NCBI GenBank assembly: GCA_027858895.1
Contig: JAQIBX010000047.1
Coordinates: 1 to 49,961 of the forward strand
Reading direction: 5' to 3'
From: Desulfuromusa sp.
GTDB taxonomy: Bacteria; Desulfobacterota; Desulfuromonadia; Desulfuromonadales; Geopsychrobacteraceae
DNA length: 49,961 nt
A program made the position numbers and the translations under genes. How positions within the stretch are numbered: the stretch's first letter is position 1; the number at the start of each line of letters is the position of its first letter. The notes under the pieces were generated by a model. It was given only the letters and a program-made list of their open reading frames with translations, was not told the DNA's origin and did no database searches. This document shows positions 18,791-27,268 of the stretch, in pieces.

Positions 18791-20858
18791 TCGAATTTAC
18801 TCCAAATTTCTTCAATGTCGCGGGGGGTGCCTGATCAAAGTGGGAGAATTCCATGGTGAAACTCCCTTGCCCTTTGGTGGCACTGCGTAGTTCGGTCATA
18901 TAGCCAAACATTTCCAGCAGCGGTACCGTGGCGCGGATGATATCCTGCCCCGGTCGTGATGTGATTCCTTCCACCTGGCCTCGTTTTTGATTTAGGCTGC
19001 TCATGACTCGGCCAGTATAGTCGGATGGAGCGATCAGTTCCAGTGCCATGACGGGTTCTAAAAGGGTCGGTTTGCCATTTCTTAAAGCATGGGTCATGGC
19101 TCGGCTAATTGCCGCTGAGACACCAAGATCTGTTGTTTTGTTGCTGTTGTAGGGAGCCTCAATCAAACTGAGTTGCAGGTCTGTCAATGGGTACCCGGCG
19201 ATCTGACCAGATTGGCAGGCGGTGGTTAGTTTGTCCCTGATCAATTCTGCTAGTTCAGCTGGCCAGTCTTTTAGCAGTTGTTCAGGGATATCAATCTTGG
19301 TGCCACTCTTTCGCTCTGTCGGGTGGATTCTTATTTTGACTTCGCCATAATGGGTTTTTCCATCAATCTCTCGCTCAAATATTTCCTGTTGCTCTGTTGC
19401 ACAGCAGATAGTTTCGCGATAAACAACCTGCGGTCGACCGGTCTGGGTTGCCACTCCAAAATCAGTTTTCAGACGCTGGACAACGACTTCCAAATGTAAC
19501 TCACCCATCCCGGTCAACAGGGTCTGGCCGGTTTCTGAGTCTTCCCTGACGCGGAAGGTGGGATCTTCCCATTGTAGTTTTTCCAATGCCAGCGGCAGTT
19601 TATCGCGATCCTCAATGGTTTTTGGTTCAATGGCCAGAGAGACAACCGGTACCGGATATTCAAGTCCGGCTAACTGTAAAGGAAAATCGGGGTTGCTGAT
19701 GGTGTCTCCTGTGAGAACATTTTTTAGCCCGGTTGCAGTGACGATATCTCCGGCAATTGCCAGATTGATCCTCTCACGCTTGTGCGAGTGCATACGAAAC
19801 AGGCGAGCAACCTTTTCAATTCCCAAAGTGCGACTATTGTAGACAGAATCTCCGGGTTTGAGGCTGCCGGAATAGATGCGCAGATAGCTCAGTTTCCGCC
19901 CTTCGTCGGAAAGAACTTTGAAAGCTAACGCACAGAGATCAGCTGTGGGGTCAGTTGTCACTTGCCACGCTTCCTTTTTGTCGACTCGGATTGCTGTTGA
20001 TGGTGGCATGTCGAGTGGTGAGGGGAGCAGGGCGCAGATCGTATCGAGCAGTGGTTGAATCCCTTTATTGCGTAGTGCTGAGCCAAGCAGAACCGGATAT
20101 ATTTCGCAGTCGATAACTCCTTTGCGCAAGGCGGGAAGAATCCGCTCTGCTGCAATCGGTTTTCCGTCCAGAAAATCATCGAGAATTTTCTCGTCAAAGT
20201 CAGCAGCGGCCTCGACAATCCACTCCCGATGTTGCTGAGCCACTTCACGTAGTTCCTCTGGAATTTCGCCTGTACCCAAGCTTTGCCCCTGATCGTCTTC
20301 AGAAAACAAAATAGTTTTTTCAGTAATCAGATCAATGATTCCGTGAAACTTTTCTTCACTGCCCAATGGTAGTTGCAGTAGTAACGGCGTGGCATCAAGT
20401 TGTTTCACCATTGACTCCAAAACTTGATGATGGTCAGCGCCGATTCGATCCATTTTGTTGATCAGGCAGATGCGCGGTACCTGATAACGGTTGGCTTGCC
20501 GCCAAACCGATTCACTCTGTGGCTGAACCCCTTCAACGGCACTGAAAATAGCAACAGCACCATCCAACGCACGCAGGGAACGTTCAACTTCGATGGTAAA
20601 GTCGATGTGGCCGGGGGTGTCAATCAGATTGAAAACATAATCTTTCCAGTGGCAGTTGGTGGCGGTTGCGGTAATGGTGATACCGCGTTCCTGCTCCTGT
20701 TCCATCCAGTCCATCACCGCCATGCCATCATGGACTTCGCCCATTTTATGGATGGCTCCGGCGTAGAATAAAATTCTCTCAGACACGGTGGTTTTGCCAG
20801 CATCAATATGAGAGATGATGCCGAAATTGCGCACCTGATTAAGGTCAGGGTTTGCCAT
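18783..20858 (-). CDS. Elongation factor G paralogue (EF-G2-like)
   Basis: A 691-residue translational GTPase with all five EF-G domains. G motifs: SHIDAGKTT, ERGITITAT (switch I), DTPGH and NKMD. It is full length and keeps the residues for GTP hydrolysis. It stands outside any ribosomal-protein operon and instead sits among a metallo-hydrolase, a lineage-specific protein and PsiE, so it is probably a second EF-G copy of the Geobacter-type EF-G2 class rather than the housekeeping one. AAAAGGACAACCC precedes the ATG. Possible roles are recycling or stress; not determinable here. Confidence 0.88.
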   Translation of the reverse strand: MANPDLNQVRNFGIISHIDAGKTTVSERILFYAGAIHKMGEVHDGMAVMDWMEQEQERGITITATATNCHWKDYVFNLIDTPGHIDFTIEVERSLRALDGAVAIFSAVEGVQPQSESVWRQANRYQVPRICLINKMDRIGADHHQVLESMVKQLDATPLLLQLPLGSEEKFHGIIDLITEKTILFSEDDQGQSLGTGEIPEELREVAQQHREWIVEAAADFDEKILDDFLDGKPIAAERILPALRKGVIDCEIYPVLLGSALRNKGIQPLLDTICALLPSPLDMPPSTAIRVDKKEAWQVTTDPTADLCALAFKVLSDEGRKLSYLRIYSGSLKPGDSVYNSRTLGIEKVARLFRMHSHKRERINLAIAGDIVTATGLKNVLTGDTISNPDFPLQLAGLEYPVPVVSLAIEPKTIEDRDKLPLALEKLQWEDPTFRVREDSETGQTLLTGMGELHLEVVVQRLKTDFGVATQTGRPQVVYRETICCATEQQEIFEREIDGKTHYGEVKIRIHPTERKSGTKIDIPEQLLKDWPAELAELIRDKLTTACQSGQIAGYPLTDLQLSLIEAPYNSNKTTDLGVSAAISRAMTHALRNGKPTLLEPVMALELIAPSDYTGRVMSSLNQKRGQVEGITSRPGQDIIRATVPLLEMFGYMTELRSATKGQGSFTMEFSHFDQAPPATLKKFGVNSNG

Positions 20859-20876
20859 GGGTTGTCCTTTTGAAAA

Positions 20877-22685
20877 CTAAAACGCTCCAGATCTGAGCCG
20901 TTGTAGATGCTCTGTCCCAAGCTGGTTCAGGGTGAAATATTCTCGCTCCAGTTCCTCGATATAGAAATGATCAAGACCGCTGTTTGCCAGAAAATCATTG
21001 CGCAAATCGATATCGTTATTGGCAATAATCTCCGGAAGAAGCTGCCGTAGATAAATTGCTTCTTTTTTGATGTCGTAAATCACGGTCTGAAACAGTTCGG
21101 GATCCAGTGGTTTACTGATAATGCCACGCACCAACAGCTCATCATGTAATTCACTGCACAATTCATCTTGTTCAACCTTGGTATTGTAGCGTGAATAACG
21201 GGTGCGAATGCGGTCTTTGGCATGGCTAAGAACAATATTATGCAGCTTTTCCTTACTGTCAATCACCTTTAACTCAGCGGTTAATCTCTTCACTGTAGAA
21301 ACACCCGCGGCAATTGCTGCCAACCCTTTTTTAAGGCAGGTCAGTTTCTGACGTCCAAAGCGCCCCAAGTAATGGTTCATTATAATATCTTCAAAAAATA
21401 GCTTGTCGAATAACCCTTTTACCAATTTGCTGAATTCTTGACGGCTACCCAACAGGCTTTGGAGAAGCTCTTCAGTTGGGCGGTAACTTTCCATGAAGGC
21501 AATCTGACTGATGTTGGTTGAAGTGCTATCGTAACGGTCAAAAAAGGTAATAATGTAGGAAAAATCTTCCAGCAATGACAGCGGGGCTCCTTCCCGAATT
21601 TGTTCATCAAACAACTGTCCAGTTTCCAACAGGAGCTTTTCAAAACTGTGATCATGGTTACGGCGCGCATGTTGTTTGGCGAATAGTAGTTGGATCGTGT
21701 CCCGCCTGCTAATTTCCTTACGCAACAGTAGGTCGTGAAGGATATCTCTGGTAATCGCGGTGTATTCAGGTTCCTGGACGATGTTGCTGCCTTGTGCTTT
21801 TAATTTGTCATCTAACGCTGACAAGAGGACTGTGGGGATTTCTTTTCGCAGGGCGAGGGTTTTAAGTCGAGTCAGTCGAGCATGTTGCTGACGATTGATA
21901 TCCCCTTGCTGGTAACATTCAATCAGTACTTTTTTATAATCGTCAATAATCCGGTAATTATCCCGATGTCTGTACATCACATCAATGCTAATACGTTCTC
22001 TCTGGTAGGGATCAAGTCCCAGATTTTCAGCTAAATCCTGAAGAGCCGCCTGGGTATTGTTTGAGATTGAGCGGTTCCGGTAATACAGGGACTGAAACTC
22101 TTGCTGGAAGTGACGATGCTTGATAGCGGATAATCGAACCAGATAGATCGTGCACTGATCCGGCAGTTGAGCAAGTAACGATTCTGCCAACTGGGAATCA
22201 TCCTGGCGGTTGAGATTAGATATCCGTTTTAGAGCTTTTCCAAGAGAGCGAAGAATCTGCTCTTGGCGTAAGCGATGTGTTTTAGCCTTCAATCCATTGA
22301 TAAAAAAGAAATAATTATCAACGGCATGTCCTTTGAGAAAAATATCCTCATAACTCTGCTCAGTATGGTTCTGCTCGCTAATCTCTAAATGTCCGGCTTG
22401 ATTATATCCAGCCCCAAGGAGTATCAGCCGGTTGAAGATGCCTTCCTTGCTCAGGTCTGAGACCGGTTGATCCACCCCAAACATGTATTCGCAAAATATT
22501 CCACCGTTTCCTATCTGGCGTAATCCGGTTGGGCTAAGAATAAGTTCGCTCCCCGGAGCAAAAAAACGCAGATTTTGATCGGCTACTTGAAAAAAATGCT
22601 GATGAGCGGTCCTGCAACCCGCGACGGTTGCGAAATACTCAATTTTATCATTGATTTTGCCATGTAGACGTAATTCTGTGTTCAT
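20877..22685 (-). CDS. Conserved 602-residue protein, probably the TIGR04442 family of Geobacter relatives
   Basis: I recognise the overall type (EYFATVAG near residue 18, long helical body) as resembling the TIGR04442 family of Desulfuromonadales, whose function is unknown. No catalytic motif is obvious. The N-terminal ~130 residues look beta-rich (FFAPGSELILSPTGLRQIG), and residues ~200-600 look largely alpha-helical and charged. No signal peptide or membrane segment. It lies nine bases after the metallo-hydrolase gene and 18 bases before EF-G, so it is clearly in one operon with them. Confidence 0.65.
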   Translation of the reverse strand: MNTELRLHGKINDKIEYFATVAGCRTAHQHFFQVADQNLRFFAPGSELILSPTGLRQIGNGGIFCEYMFGVDQPVSDLSKEGIFNRLILLGAGYNQAGHLEISEQNHTEQSYEDIFLKGHAVDNYFFFINGLKAKTHRLRQEQILRSLGKALKRISNLNRQDDSQLAESLLAQLPDQCTIYLVRLSAIKHRHFQQEFQSLYYRNRSISNNTQAALQDLAENLGLDPYQRERISIDVMYRHRDNYRIIDDYKKVLIECYQQGDINRQQHARLTRLKTLALRKEIPTVLLSALDDKLKAQGSNIVQEPEYTAITRDILHDLLLRKEISRRDTIQLLFAKQHARRNHDHSFEKLLLETGQLFDEQIREGAPLSLLEDFSYIITFFDRYDSTSTNISQIAFMESYRPTEELLQSLLGSRQEFSKLVKGLFDKLFFEDIIMNHYLGRFGRQKLTCLKKGLAAIAAGVSTVKRLTAELKVIDSKEKLHNIVLSHAKDRIRTRYSRYNTKVEQDELCSELHDELLVRGIISKPLDPELFQTVIYDIKKEAIYLRQLLPEIIANNDIDLRNDFLANSGLDHFYIEELEREYFTLNQLGTEHLQRLRSGAF

Positions 22686-22693
22686 AATATTAT

Positions 22694-23491
22694 TTATTTC
22701 ATCTTTTTAGAATCAACATAAAAACTAAACTTTTGGCCATCATGGGCTAGATTGATGCCGTTCGGAAGTTCCCGATCATGAACGGGATGATCAACCTCAT
22801 GACTGAGGTGAGTGAGCAGGGTTTGTTTTGCGCCGATTTTTTGTGCCATTTCAACTGCCTGGGGAATGTTGAAGTGGGTCCTGTGCGGGGTAAAGCGTAA
22901 CCCATCAAGAATTAAGAGGTCCAGACCGGCTAGAAGATTCAGAGAGCTTGGCGGAATGGCGTTGCAATCGGTCAGATAGGCAAAAGGTCCACATCGATAA
23001 CCAAAAACTTGCATCCGTCCGTGTTGCATGGGAATCGGGATCATCTTCAAACCAAATAGGTCAACTGACTTATTGGTGGGATGAAGTTCCAGTCGCGGGA
23101 TATAGCTGACAGGTTCAGACTTGTCAAAAATATAACTGAAACTGTTTCTGATGATAGCTAAAGTCTGCTCCGAACCGTAGAGCGGAATCGGTTTTTTTGA
23201 GCGTAGGTTGAATCCGCGCAGGTCATCGATGCCATGCAAGTGATCGGCATGACTATGGGTATAGAAAACGGCATCAATATGACGAATATCCTCGCGGAGC
23301 GCTTGTTGCCGCAGATCGGTTGAGGTATCGATCAGAATGTTGTATTTTCCATAACTGAGCAATGCACTGCAGCGCGTTCGATGGTTGCAGGGGTGGTCAG
23401 AAAGGCAGACAGCACAACGACAGCCAATCACTGGGATGCCGGTACTGGTTCCGGAACCGAGAACGGTTATTTTGAGTGTTTCTGTTTGCAT
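22694..23491 (-). CDS. MBL-fold metallo-hydrolase, PhnP-like
   Basis: A 265-residue metallo-beta-lactamase-fold hydrolase. It has LGSGTSTGIPVIGC, a Cys cluster CRCAVC (zinc-knuckle position in PhnP-type enzymes), the metal motif THSHADHLHG, then LTDCN and a C-terminal LTHLSHE. PhnP acts on cyclic phosphodiesters; this clade may do so too. The ATG at 23491 is preferred to the TTG at 23524 because homology starts at MQTETLKITVLGSG; neither has a strong ribosome site. First gene of the MBL / 602-residue protein / EF-G / PsiE operon. Confidence 0.85.
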   Translation of the reverse strand: MQTETLKITVLGSGTSTGIPVIGCRCAVCLSDHPCNHRTRCSALLSYGKYNILIDTSTDLRQQALREDIRHIDAVFYTHSHADHLHGIDDLRGFNLRSKKPIPLYGSEQTLAIIRNSFSYIFDKSEPVSYIPRLELHPTNKSVDLFGLKMIPIPMQHGRMQVFGYRCGPFAYLTDCNAIPPSSLNLLAGLDLLILDGLRFTPHRTHFNIPQAVEMAQKIGAKQTLLTHLSHEVDHPVHDRELPNGINLAHDGQKFSFYVDSKKMK

Positions 23492-23612
23492 TTTGACGTT
23501 ATCCAGAAAACAAATAATCTGCAAATATTTTGTAAACTACCATTTTAATTCAGTTGTAGACAACAATTGTTTGGGGAATGGAGCAGATTGGAATCGTCTG
23601 TAAGGGGTCGCG

Positions 23613-23780
23613 ATGTCGGAAAAAAATCAGCCTGAAATCAACAAGCTGTGTCGTCGCTGTATTCGGCAATGTAAGCAGCCGGACAGTATCGTTATGCTCG
23701 ATTGCCCCCGCTTTCAGCCTCGGCCGTTTAAATCGGAAGAGTTGAAATTTAAGCAGTTGGATCTGTTTGATGAGGAATAG
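23613..23780 (+). CDS. Small Cys-rich protein (55 aa)
   Basis: An ORF of 55 codons: ATG after AAGGGG, protein beginning MSEKNQPEINKLCRRCIRQC and ending FKQLDLFDEE. Cys residues are spaced CxxC, CxxxC and a later single C in LDCPRFQP, suggesting a zinc or iron-sulfur site. Charged and soluble, divergent from the metallo-hydrolase. I recognise similar short proteins only as hypotheticals in related bacteria. Its stop is followed 59 bases later by the end of metX on the other strand. Confidence 0.65.
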   Translation: MSEKNQPEINKLCRRCIRQCKQPDSIVMLDCPRFQPRPFKSEELKFKQLDLFDEE

Positions 23781-23839
23781 AAGTTTCTGTTGGTTTCACA
23801 AAGTGCAACATTGGTAGTGATTATGAGACCGGTGCTGGG

Positions 23840-24952
23840 TCACTCTACCTGATCCAGAAATTCTTTAAGCAAGGGGATATATTTTTCCGGCTCGACCAGA
23901 AATGAGTCGTGGCCATAATCGGAATCGATTAAATGGTAGTTGACCGGTTTGTTCAGTTGTTGCAGTTCGGTCACCAGTTCTTCGGTTTGATGCGCTGGAT
24001 AGAGCCAGTCAGAGCTGAATGCGAACCAGAGTGATGGGCAATTGATTTGATCGAGAGCTTCGCTCAGGGAGTCGAAATTCCAGGCAACATCGTAGAGATC
24101 TAAAGCTTTCGCCAGATAAAGAAACGAGTTGGTATCGAACTGGTCGATGAAATTTTTACCGTTGTAATCGAGGTAGCGCTCAACTTCAAACTTGCCGAAA
24201 AAATCGAACATCCCGTCACGGACAGAAAAACGCCGTTCAAATTTTAACTGCATCGAGACATCTGACAAAAACGAAATATGCCCCACCGCTCGCGCCAGGG
24301 CTATTCCATCTGCAGGGGGATGTTCAGGTTGATAATTGCCTTTTTTCCATAATGGATCATTGAATATTGCTTGTCGTGCCAGGGCGTTCAAGGCAATCGC
24401 CATGGGTGACGTACGCCCGGTTCCAGCGATGGGAACAATAGAGCGTACCATCTCGGGAAAATGGATTGCCCATTCGATTGCCTGCATCGCTCCCATGGAA
24501 CCACCAATAATTGACAATAGTGATTTAATGCCAAGATGGTCGAGCAGCAGTTTTTGCGCGCGAACCATATCGCGGACCATAAGAACCGGAAAGCTGAGGC
24601 GGTAGGGTCGTTGAGTACGGGGATTGATACTGGTTGGGCCGGTTGATCCTTTACAGGAGCCAATTGTATTGCTGCAGATAACGAAATATTGATCAGTGTC
24701 GAGAACTTTTCCCGGGCCGATCATATTGTCCCACCAGCCTGGTTTACGATCTTCTTCTGAGTGGAATCCGGCCGCGTGAGCATTTCCGGTCCAGGCATGG
24801 CCGACCAGAATCACGTTAGATGCCTCTTGATTCAGTTCGCCGTAAGTTTCATAGGCCAGGGTAAGGGGACCAAGCAGACGGCCACTTTCAAGCCGGAGTT
24901 CGACATTAAACTCTGCATATTTGGTGGTCACAATGCCGACGCTGTTACTCAA
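23840..24952 (-). CDS. metX: Homoserine O-acetyltransferase
   Basis: An alpha/beta-hydrolase of about 370 residues with the MetX features: [10 protein letters not shown] near residue 50, the nucleophile elbow GGSMGAMQ, the Asp in DWLYP and the terminal His in YGHDSF. It acetylates homoserine with acetyl-CoA for methionine synthesis. I choose the TTG at 24952 ([10 protein letters not shown]...), preceded by AGGGGA. The longer frame to the ATG at 24997 would begin inside the riboswitch terminator hairpin. Expression is expected to drop when SAM is plentiful. Confidence 0.92.
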   Translation of the reverse strand: MSNSVGIVTTKYAEFNVELRLESGRLLGPLTLAYETYGELNQEASNVILVGHAWTGNAHAAGFHSEEDRKPGWWDNMIGPGKVLDTDQYFVICSNTIGSCKGSTGPTSINPRTQRPYRLSFPVLMVRDMVRAQKLLLDHLGIKSLLSIIGGSMGAMQAIEWAIHFPEMVRSIVPIAGTGRTSPMAIALNALARQAIFNDPLWKKGNYQPEHPPADGIALARAVGHISFLSDVSMQLKFERRFSVRDGMFDFFGKFEVERYLDYNGKNFIDQFDTNSFLYLAKALDLYDVAWNFDSLSEALDQINCPSLWFAFSSDWLYPAHQTEELVTELQQLNKPVNYHLIDSDYGHDSFLVEPEKYIPLLKEFLDQVE

Positions 24953-24983
24953 GCCACATCCCCTATTATGAGTGCCAACAAAA

Positions 24984-25014
24984 AAGACCCCTTCCATTTT
25001 CAGGAAAGGGCCTT
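24984..25014 (-). terminator. Intrinsic terminator of the SAM riboswitch
   Basis: On the minus strand a stem of about 11 base pairs (AAGGCCCTTTCC / GGAAGGGGTC) with a short A-rich loop is followed by a run of T. It lies between the SAM-I aptamer and metX, the position of the expression platform. Confidence 0.85.
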
Positions 25015-25025
25015 GAGGATACTAG

Positions 25026-25178
25026 TTATCAATCGTATCTCAGGCACCGTCCCCATCTGTCCCCGGGTCGCTTTGTCATCAGGGCAGGAATTGGCACCGA
25101 CCTTCTCCTTTTTACTGCAAGGAATGCCGGTTGCCGTGGCTTCAAAGGGCCTTCTCCCTCCACCACTCTGGATAAAGA
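25026..25178 (-). promoter_or_regulatory. SAM-I (S-box) riboswitch aptamer
   Basis: The minus strand carries the S-box core in order: TTATCCAGAGTGGTGGAGGG, GAAGCCACGGCAACCGGC, then GGTGCCAATTCC and, after a P4-type stem, GATTGATAA, which closes P1. These are the conserved SAM-binding and kink-turn segments. A GAGATAC / GTATCCTC pair between aptamer and terminator could be the antiterminator. It controls metX by premature termination when S-adenosylmethionine binds. Confidence 0.92.
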
Positions 25179-25357
25179 CGTTGTTCATGTTCGTTTGGAC
25201 GCTGACTCTATCTTACCCGCGCGAGGTTTGTCAATTCTCCCCACAGTGATGGCTGCAAAAAGTCGGCTGTGGTTGTTTTTGAAATATGAGGTGAAAGGTG
25301 TTTAATATTAATGTTTGTTTGGGGAAGAGTCTTAAGCAAAAATAATCTTATGAGCGT

Positions 25358-25476
25358 TTGACGGGCGTTAATGAAGTAGTAAAATGGATATACAAGTTAG
25401 TTATATTACAGAAGGCTGTGGCAGCCTTCTGCTTTGCCCTGGACTCCTAATCCCTCCTGGATTCCAGGGTTTTTTT
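25358..25476 (+). ncRNA. Candidate small RNA with own promoter and terminator
   Basis: A near-consensus promoter (TTGACG, 16 bases, TAAAAT; 25358-25385) is followed by a ~85-base stretch with no convincing gene. It contains a perfect 9-bp hairpin (AGAAGGCTG / CAGCCTTCT, 25410-25430) and an intrinsic terminator (25437-25476; CCCTGGA / TCCAGGG plus seven T). The terminator loop contains CTCCT and CCTCC, complementary to Shine-Dalgarno sequences. A 42-codon frame starting at 25383 overlaps it but has no ribosome site and reads through the terminator, so an RNA is more likely. Nothing else is seen in the 25190-25600 gap. Confidence 0.5.
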
Positions 25477-25606
25477 AATGCCTTCTCTCTTGAAAACCAC
25501 TATATCCTGTAATCTTGTAAATCGAACTTTTTGTCTGGCCAGTTCACGCCTTTTTGCGAAACTATCACATGTTGTCATGTTTGACAGGCTGCAGCTGTTC
25601 AGCAAT

Positions 25607-25640
25607 AAAAAAGGGGCGACAGGTAAGTCCTGTGCCCCTT
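25607..25640 (-). terminator. Intrinsic terminator of the Rrf2 gene
   Basis: On the minus strand AAGGGGCACAGG / CCTGTCGCCCCTT forms a stem with a short loop, followed by six T. It lies about 30 bases past the Rrf2-family gene. Confidence 0.8.
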
Positions 25641-25668
25641 TCCAGGTCGTTTGGATGTCATTCTGTTC

Positions 25669-26109
25669 TTAAGTTGTTTGGTTTTTCAGGAATTCTAATT
25701 TTTCTTTTTCCCTGCGAACCAGATCAGCGACACTATAGCGTTTAAGGACTTCAGCCATTTCGTGCTGTGCGTCATGCCAGACCTCGTGAGCAGCGCAGTA
25801 AGAATCACGGTGGCAGAAAGTGGTATCGACCAGGCAATGGTTTAGTTTTAACTGCCCTTCTTCGGCCTGCAGAATATCAAGCATGGTGATTTCACATGGA
25901 TCTTTAGCCAGGAGAAAGCCTCCGCCGACACCTCGCTGTGAGCTGACAATGCCTGCCTTGATTAGTGGTTGAAGGATTTTAGTCAAAAATGCCGGGGTCA
26001 CCTCTTGGGTGCGGCAGATATCTTTCTTCAGAACGATGGCATTCTTTGGCTGCTGAGCCAAAAAAATAACTGCCCGAATTGCGTACTCTGTTGCTCGTGT
26101 TATAACCAT
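25669..26109 (-). CDS. Rrf2-family transcriptional regulator
   Basis: A 146-residue Rrf2/IscR/NsrR-type regulator: N-terminal winged helix (TRATEYAIRAVIFLA; VTPAFLTKILQPL; SSQRGVGGGFLLA wing) and three Cys in CX6CX5C order (CLVDTTFCHRDSYC), where members of the family hold an iron-sulfur cluster. It could sense iron-sulfur status, NO or redox. GGGAGG precedes the ATG. It is divergent from gluQ and followed by its own terminator; targets cannot be inferred. Confidence 0.88.
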   Translation of the reverse strand: MVITRATEYAIRAVIFLAQQPKNAIVLKKDICRTQEVTPAFLTKILQPLIKAGIVSSQRGVGGGFLLAKDPCEITMLDILQAEEGQLKLNHCLVDTTFCHRDSYCAAHEVWHDAQHEMAEVLKRYSVADLVRREKEKLEFLKNQTT

Positions 26110-26205
26110 TTTTAGCCTCCCAAAGATAACTTTCCCGGTGATGAATACACCGAAGCTGAATGGTTGTCAATGGCCACTTTTGTTGTTATCGAGCAATCAG
26201 GTCGC

Positions 26206-26234
26206 TTGACAGTTGATTATTCCGGTTGCATCAT
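26206..26234 (+). promoter_or_regulatory. Promoter of gluQ
   Basis: TTGACA, a 17-base spacer, then CATCAT (four of six -10 bases), placing transcription start very close to the gluQ start codon. Confidence 0.45.
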
Positions 26235-26254
26235 CTTTTACAATGGATAGACGA

Positions 26255-27184
26255 ATGAATAATCAGCTCAAACAAAATCAATTGGTTGCGCCTGCTATCG
26301 GCCGTTTTGCCCCCAGCCCGACTGGACCCCTCCATTTTGGGACTTTGCTGGCTGCGTTGGGGAGTTATTTATTGGCAAAATGCTCTGGTGGAAGATGGTT
26401 GCTCCGGATTGAAGATCTTGATCCGCCACGGGTTATCCCGGGGGCAGCTGATACCATGCTTCGGCTTTTGGAACAGTTAGGCTTTGAATGGGATGGTGAG
26501 ATCATCTATCAGAGCCAACGTTACGAACGTTATCAGCAGGTTTTGGAACGGTTGCGTGGAGATGGGCGAGTTTTTGATTGCAGCTGCACTCGGCGTGAAA
26601 TTCTAGCCAGCGCTCCACATCCAGGAGAGGAAGGTCCTGTCTACCCAGGCACCTGCAGAAATGGAGTTTGTGGAGGGCGTGCCGAACGTGCGGTTCGGTT
26701 GCGTGTTGCGGATCGAGATATCCAGTATCGCGACGGTGTTTTTGGAGAACAAAGTCAAAACCTGGAACATGATGTAGGAGATTTTGTCCTGCATCGAGCC
26801 GATGGTTTGTTTGCTTATCAATTGGCAGTGGTCGTTGATGATATCGATACCGGGATTACACAGGTTGTACGCGGTGCTGATTTGCTCTCTTCAACCCCGC
26901 GTCAGATTTACCTTTACCAGTGTCTTGATGTTGTTTCTCCCGACTATTTTCATCTGCCGCTGGCTTTTGGAGATAATGGTAAAAAATTGAGCAAGCGGAA
27001 TGGGGATATTGGTTTGGTTACGGCAGACAATGGTGCACTTATGCTTTGGCGGGCATTGGAGTTTTTAGGGCAGTCGCCACCGCAAGAATTTTTAAATTCA
27101 ACTCCGGCTGAGTTGCTTAGTTGGGGACGGGGAAATTTTCAACCTGTAACAATTCCAGCAGAAGACCGTCAAATTAGATTCTAA
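26255..27184 (+). CDS. gluQ: Glutamyl-Q tRNA(Asp) synthetase
   Basis: A truncated glutamyl-tRNA-synthetase paralogue of about 310 residues that attaches glutamate to queuosine in tRNA(Asp). Visible are GRFAPSPTGPLHFGTLLAAL (HIGH region), a Cys/Tyr zinc-type cluster (CSCTR ... CRNGVCGG) and the KLSKR loop; the C-terminal anticodon-binding domain is absent, as expected. The start at 26255 is preferred because a GGATAG lies before it and the promoter sits just upstream; ATG 26243 is the alternative, giving four extra residues. Confidence 0.9.
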   Translation: MNNQLKQNQLVAPAIGRFAPSPTGPLHFGTLLAALGSYLLAKCSGGRWLLRIEDLDPPRVIPGAADTMLRLLEQLGFEWDGEIIYQSQRYERYQQVLERLRGDGRVFDCSCTRREILASAPHPGEEGPVYPGTCRNGVCGGRAERAVRLRVADRDIQYRDGVFGEQSQNLEHDVGDFVLHRADGLFAYQLAVVVDDIDTGITQVVRGADLLSSTPRQIYLYQCLDVVSPDYFHLPLAFGDNGKKLSKRNGDIGLVTADNGALMLWRALEFLGQSPPQEFLNSTPAELLSWGRGNFQPVTIPAEDRQIRF

Positions 27185-27268
27185 ACCTTTCGCATTGGGA
27201 CAACTTCTGCTACCTTTACAGACGGAACGATAAAGCTTCAGTCATGAAAAAAAATCAGGAGGTTTGCG

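Noticed and set aside
25383-25511. 42-codon frame MDIQVSYITEGCG... over the sRNA candidate
   Set aside because: No ribosome site, starts within the -10 region and reads through an intrinsic terminator.
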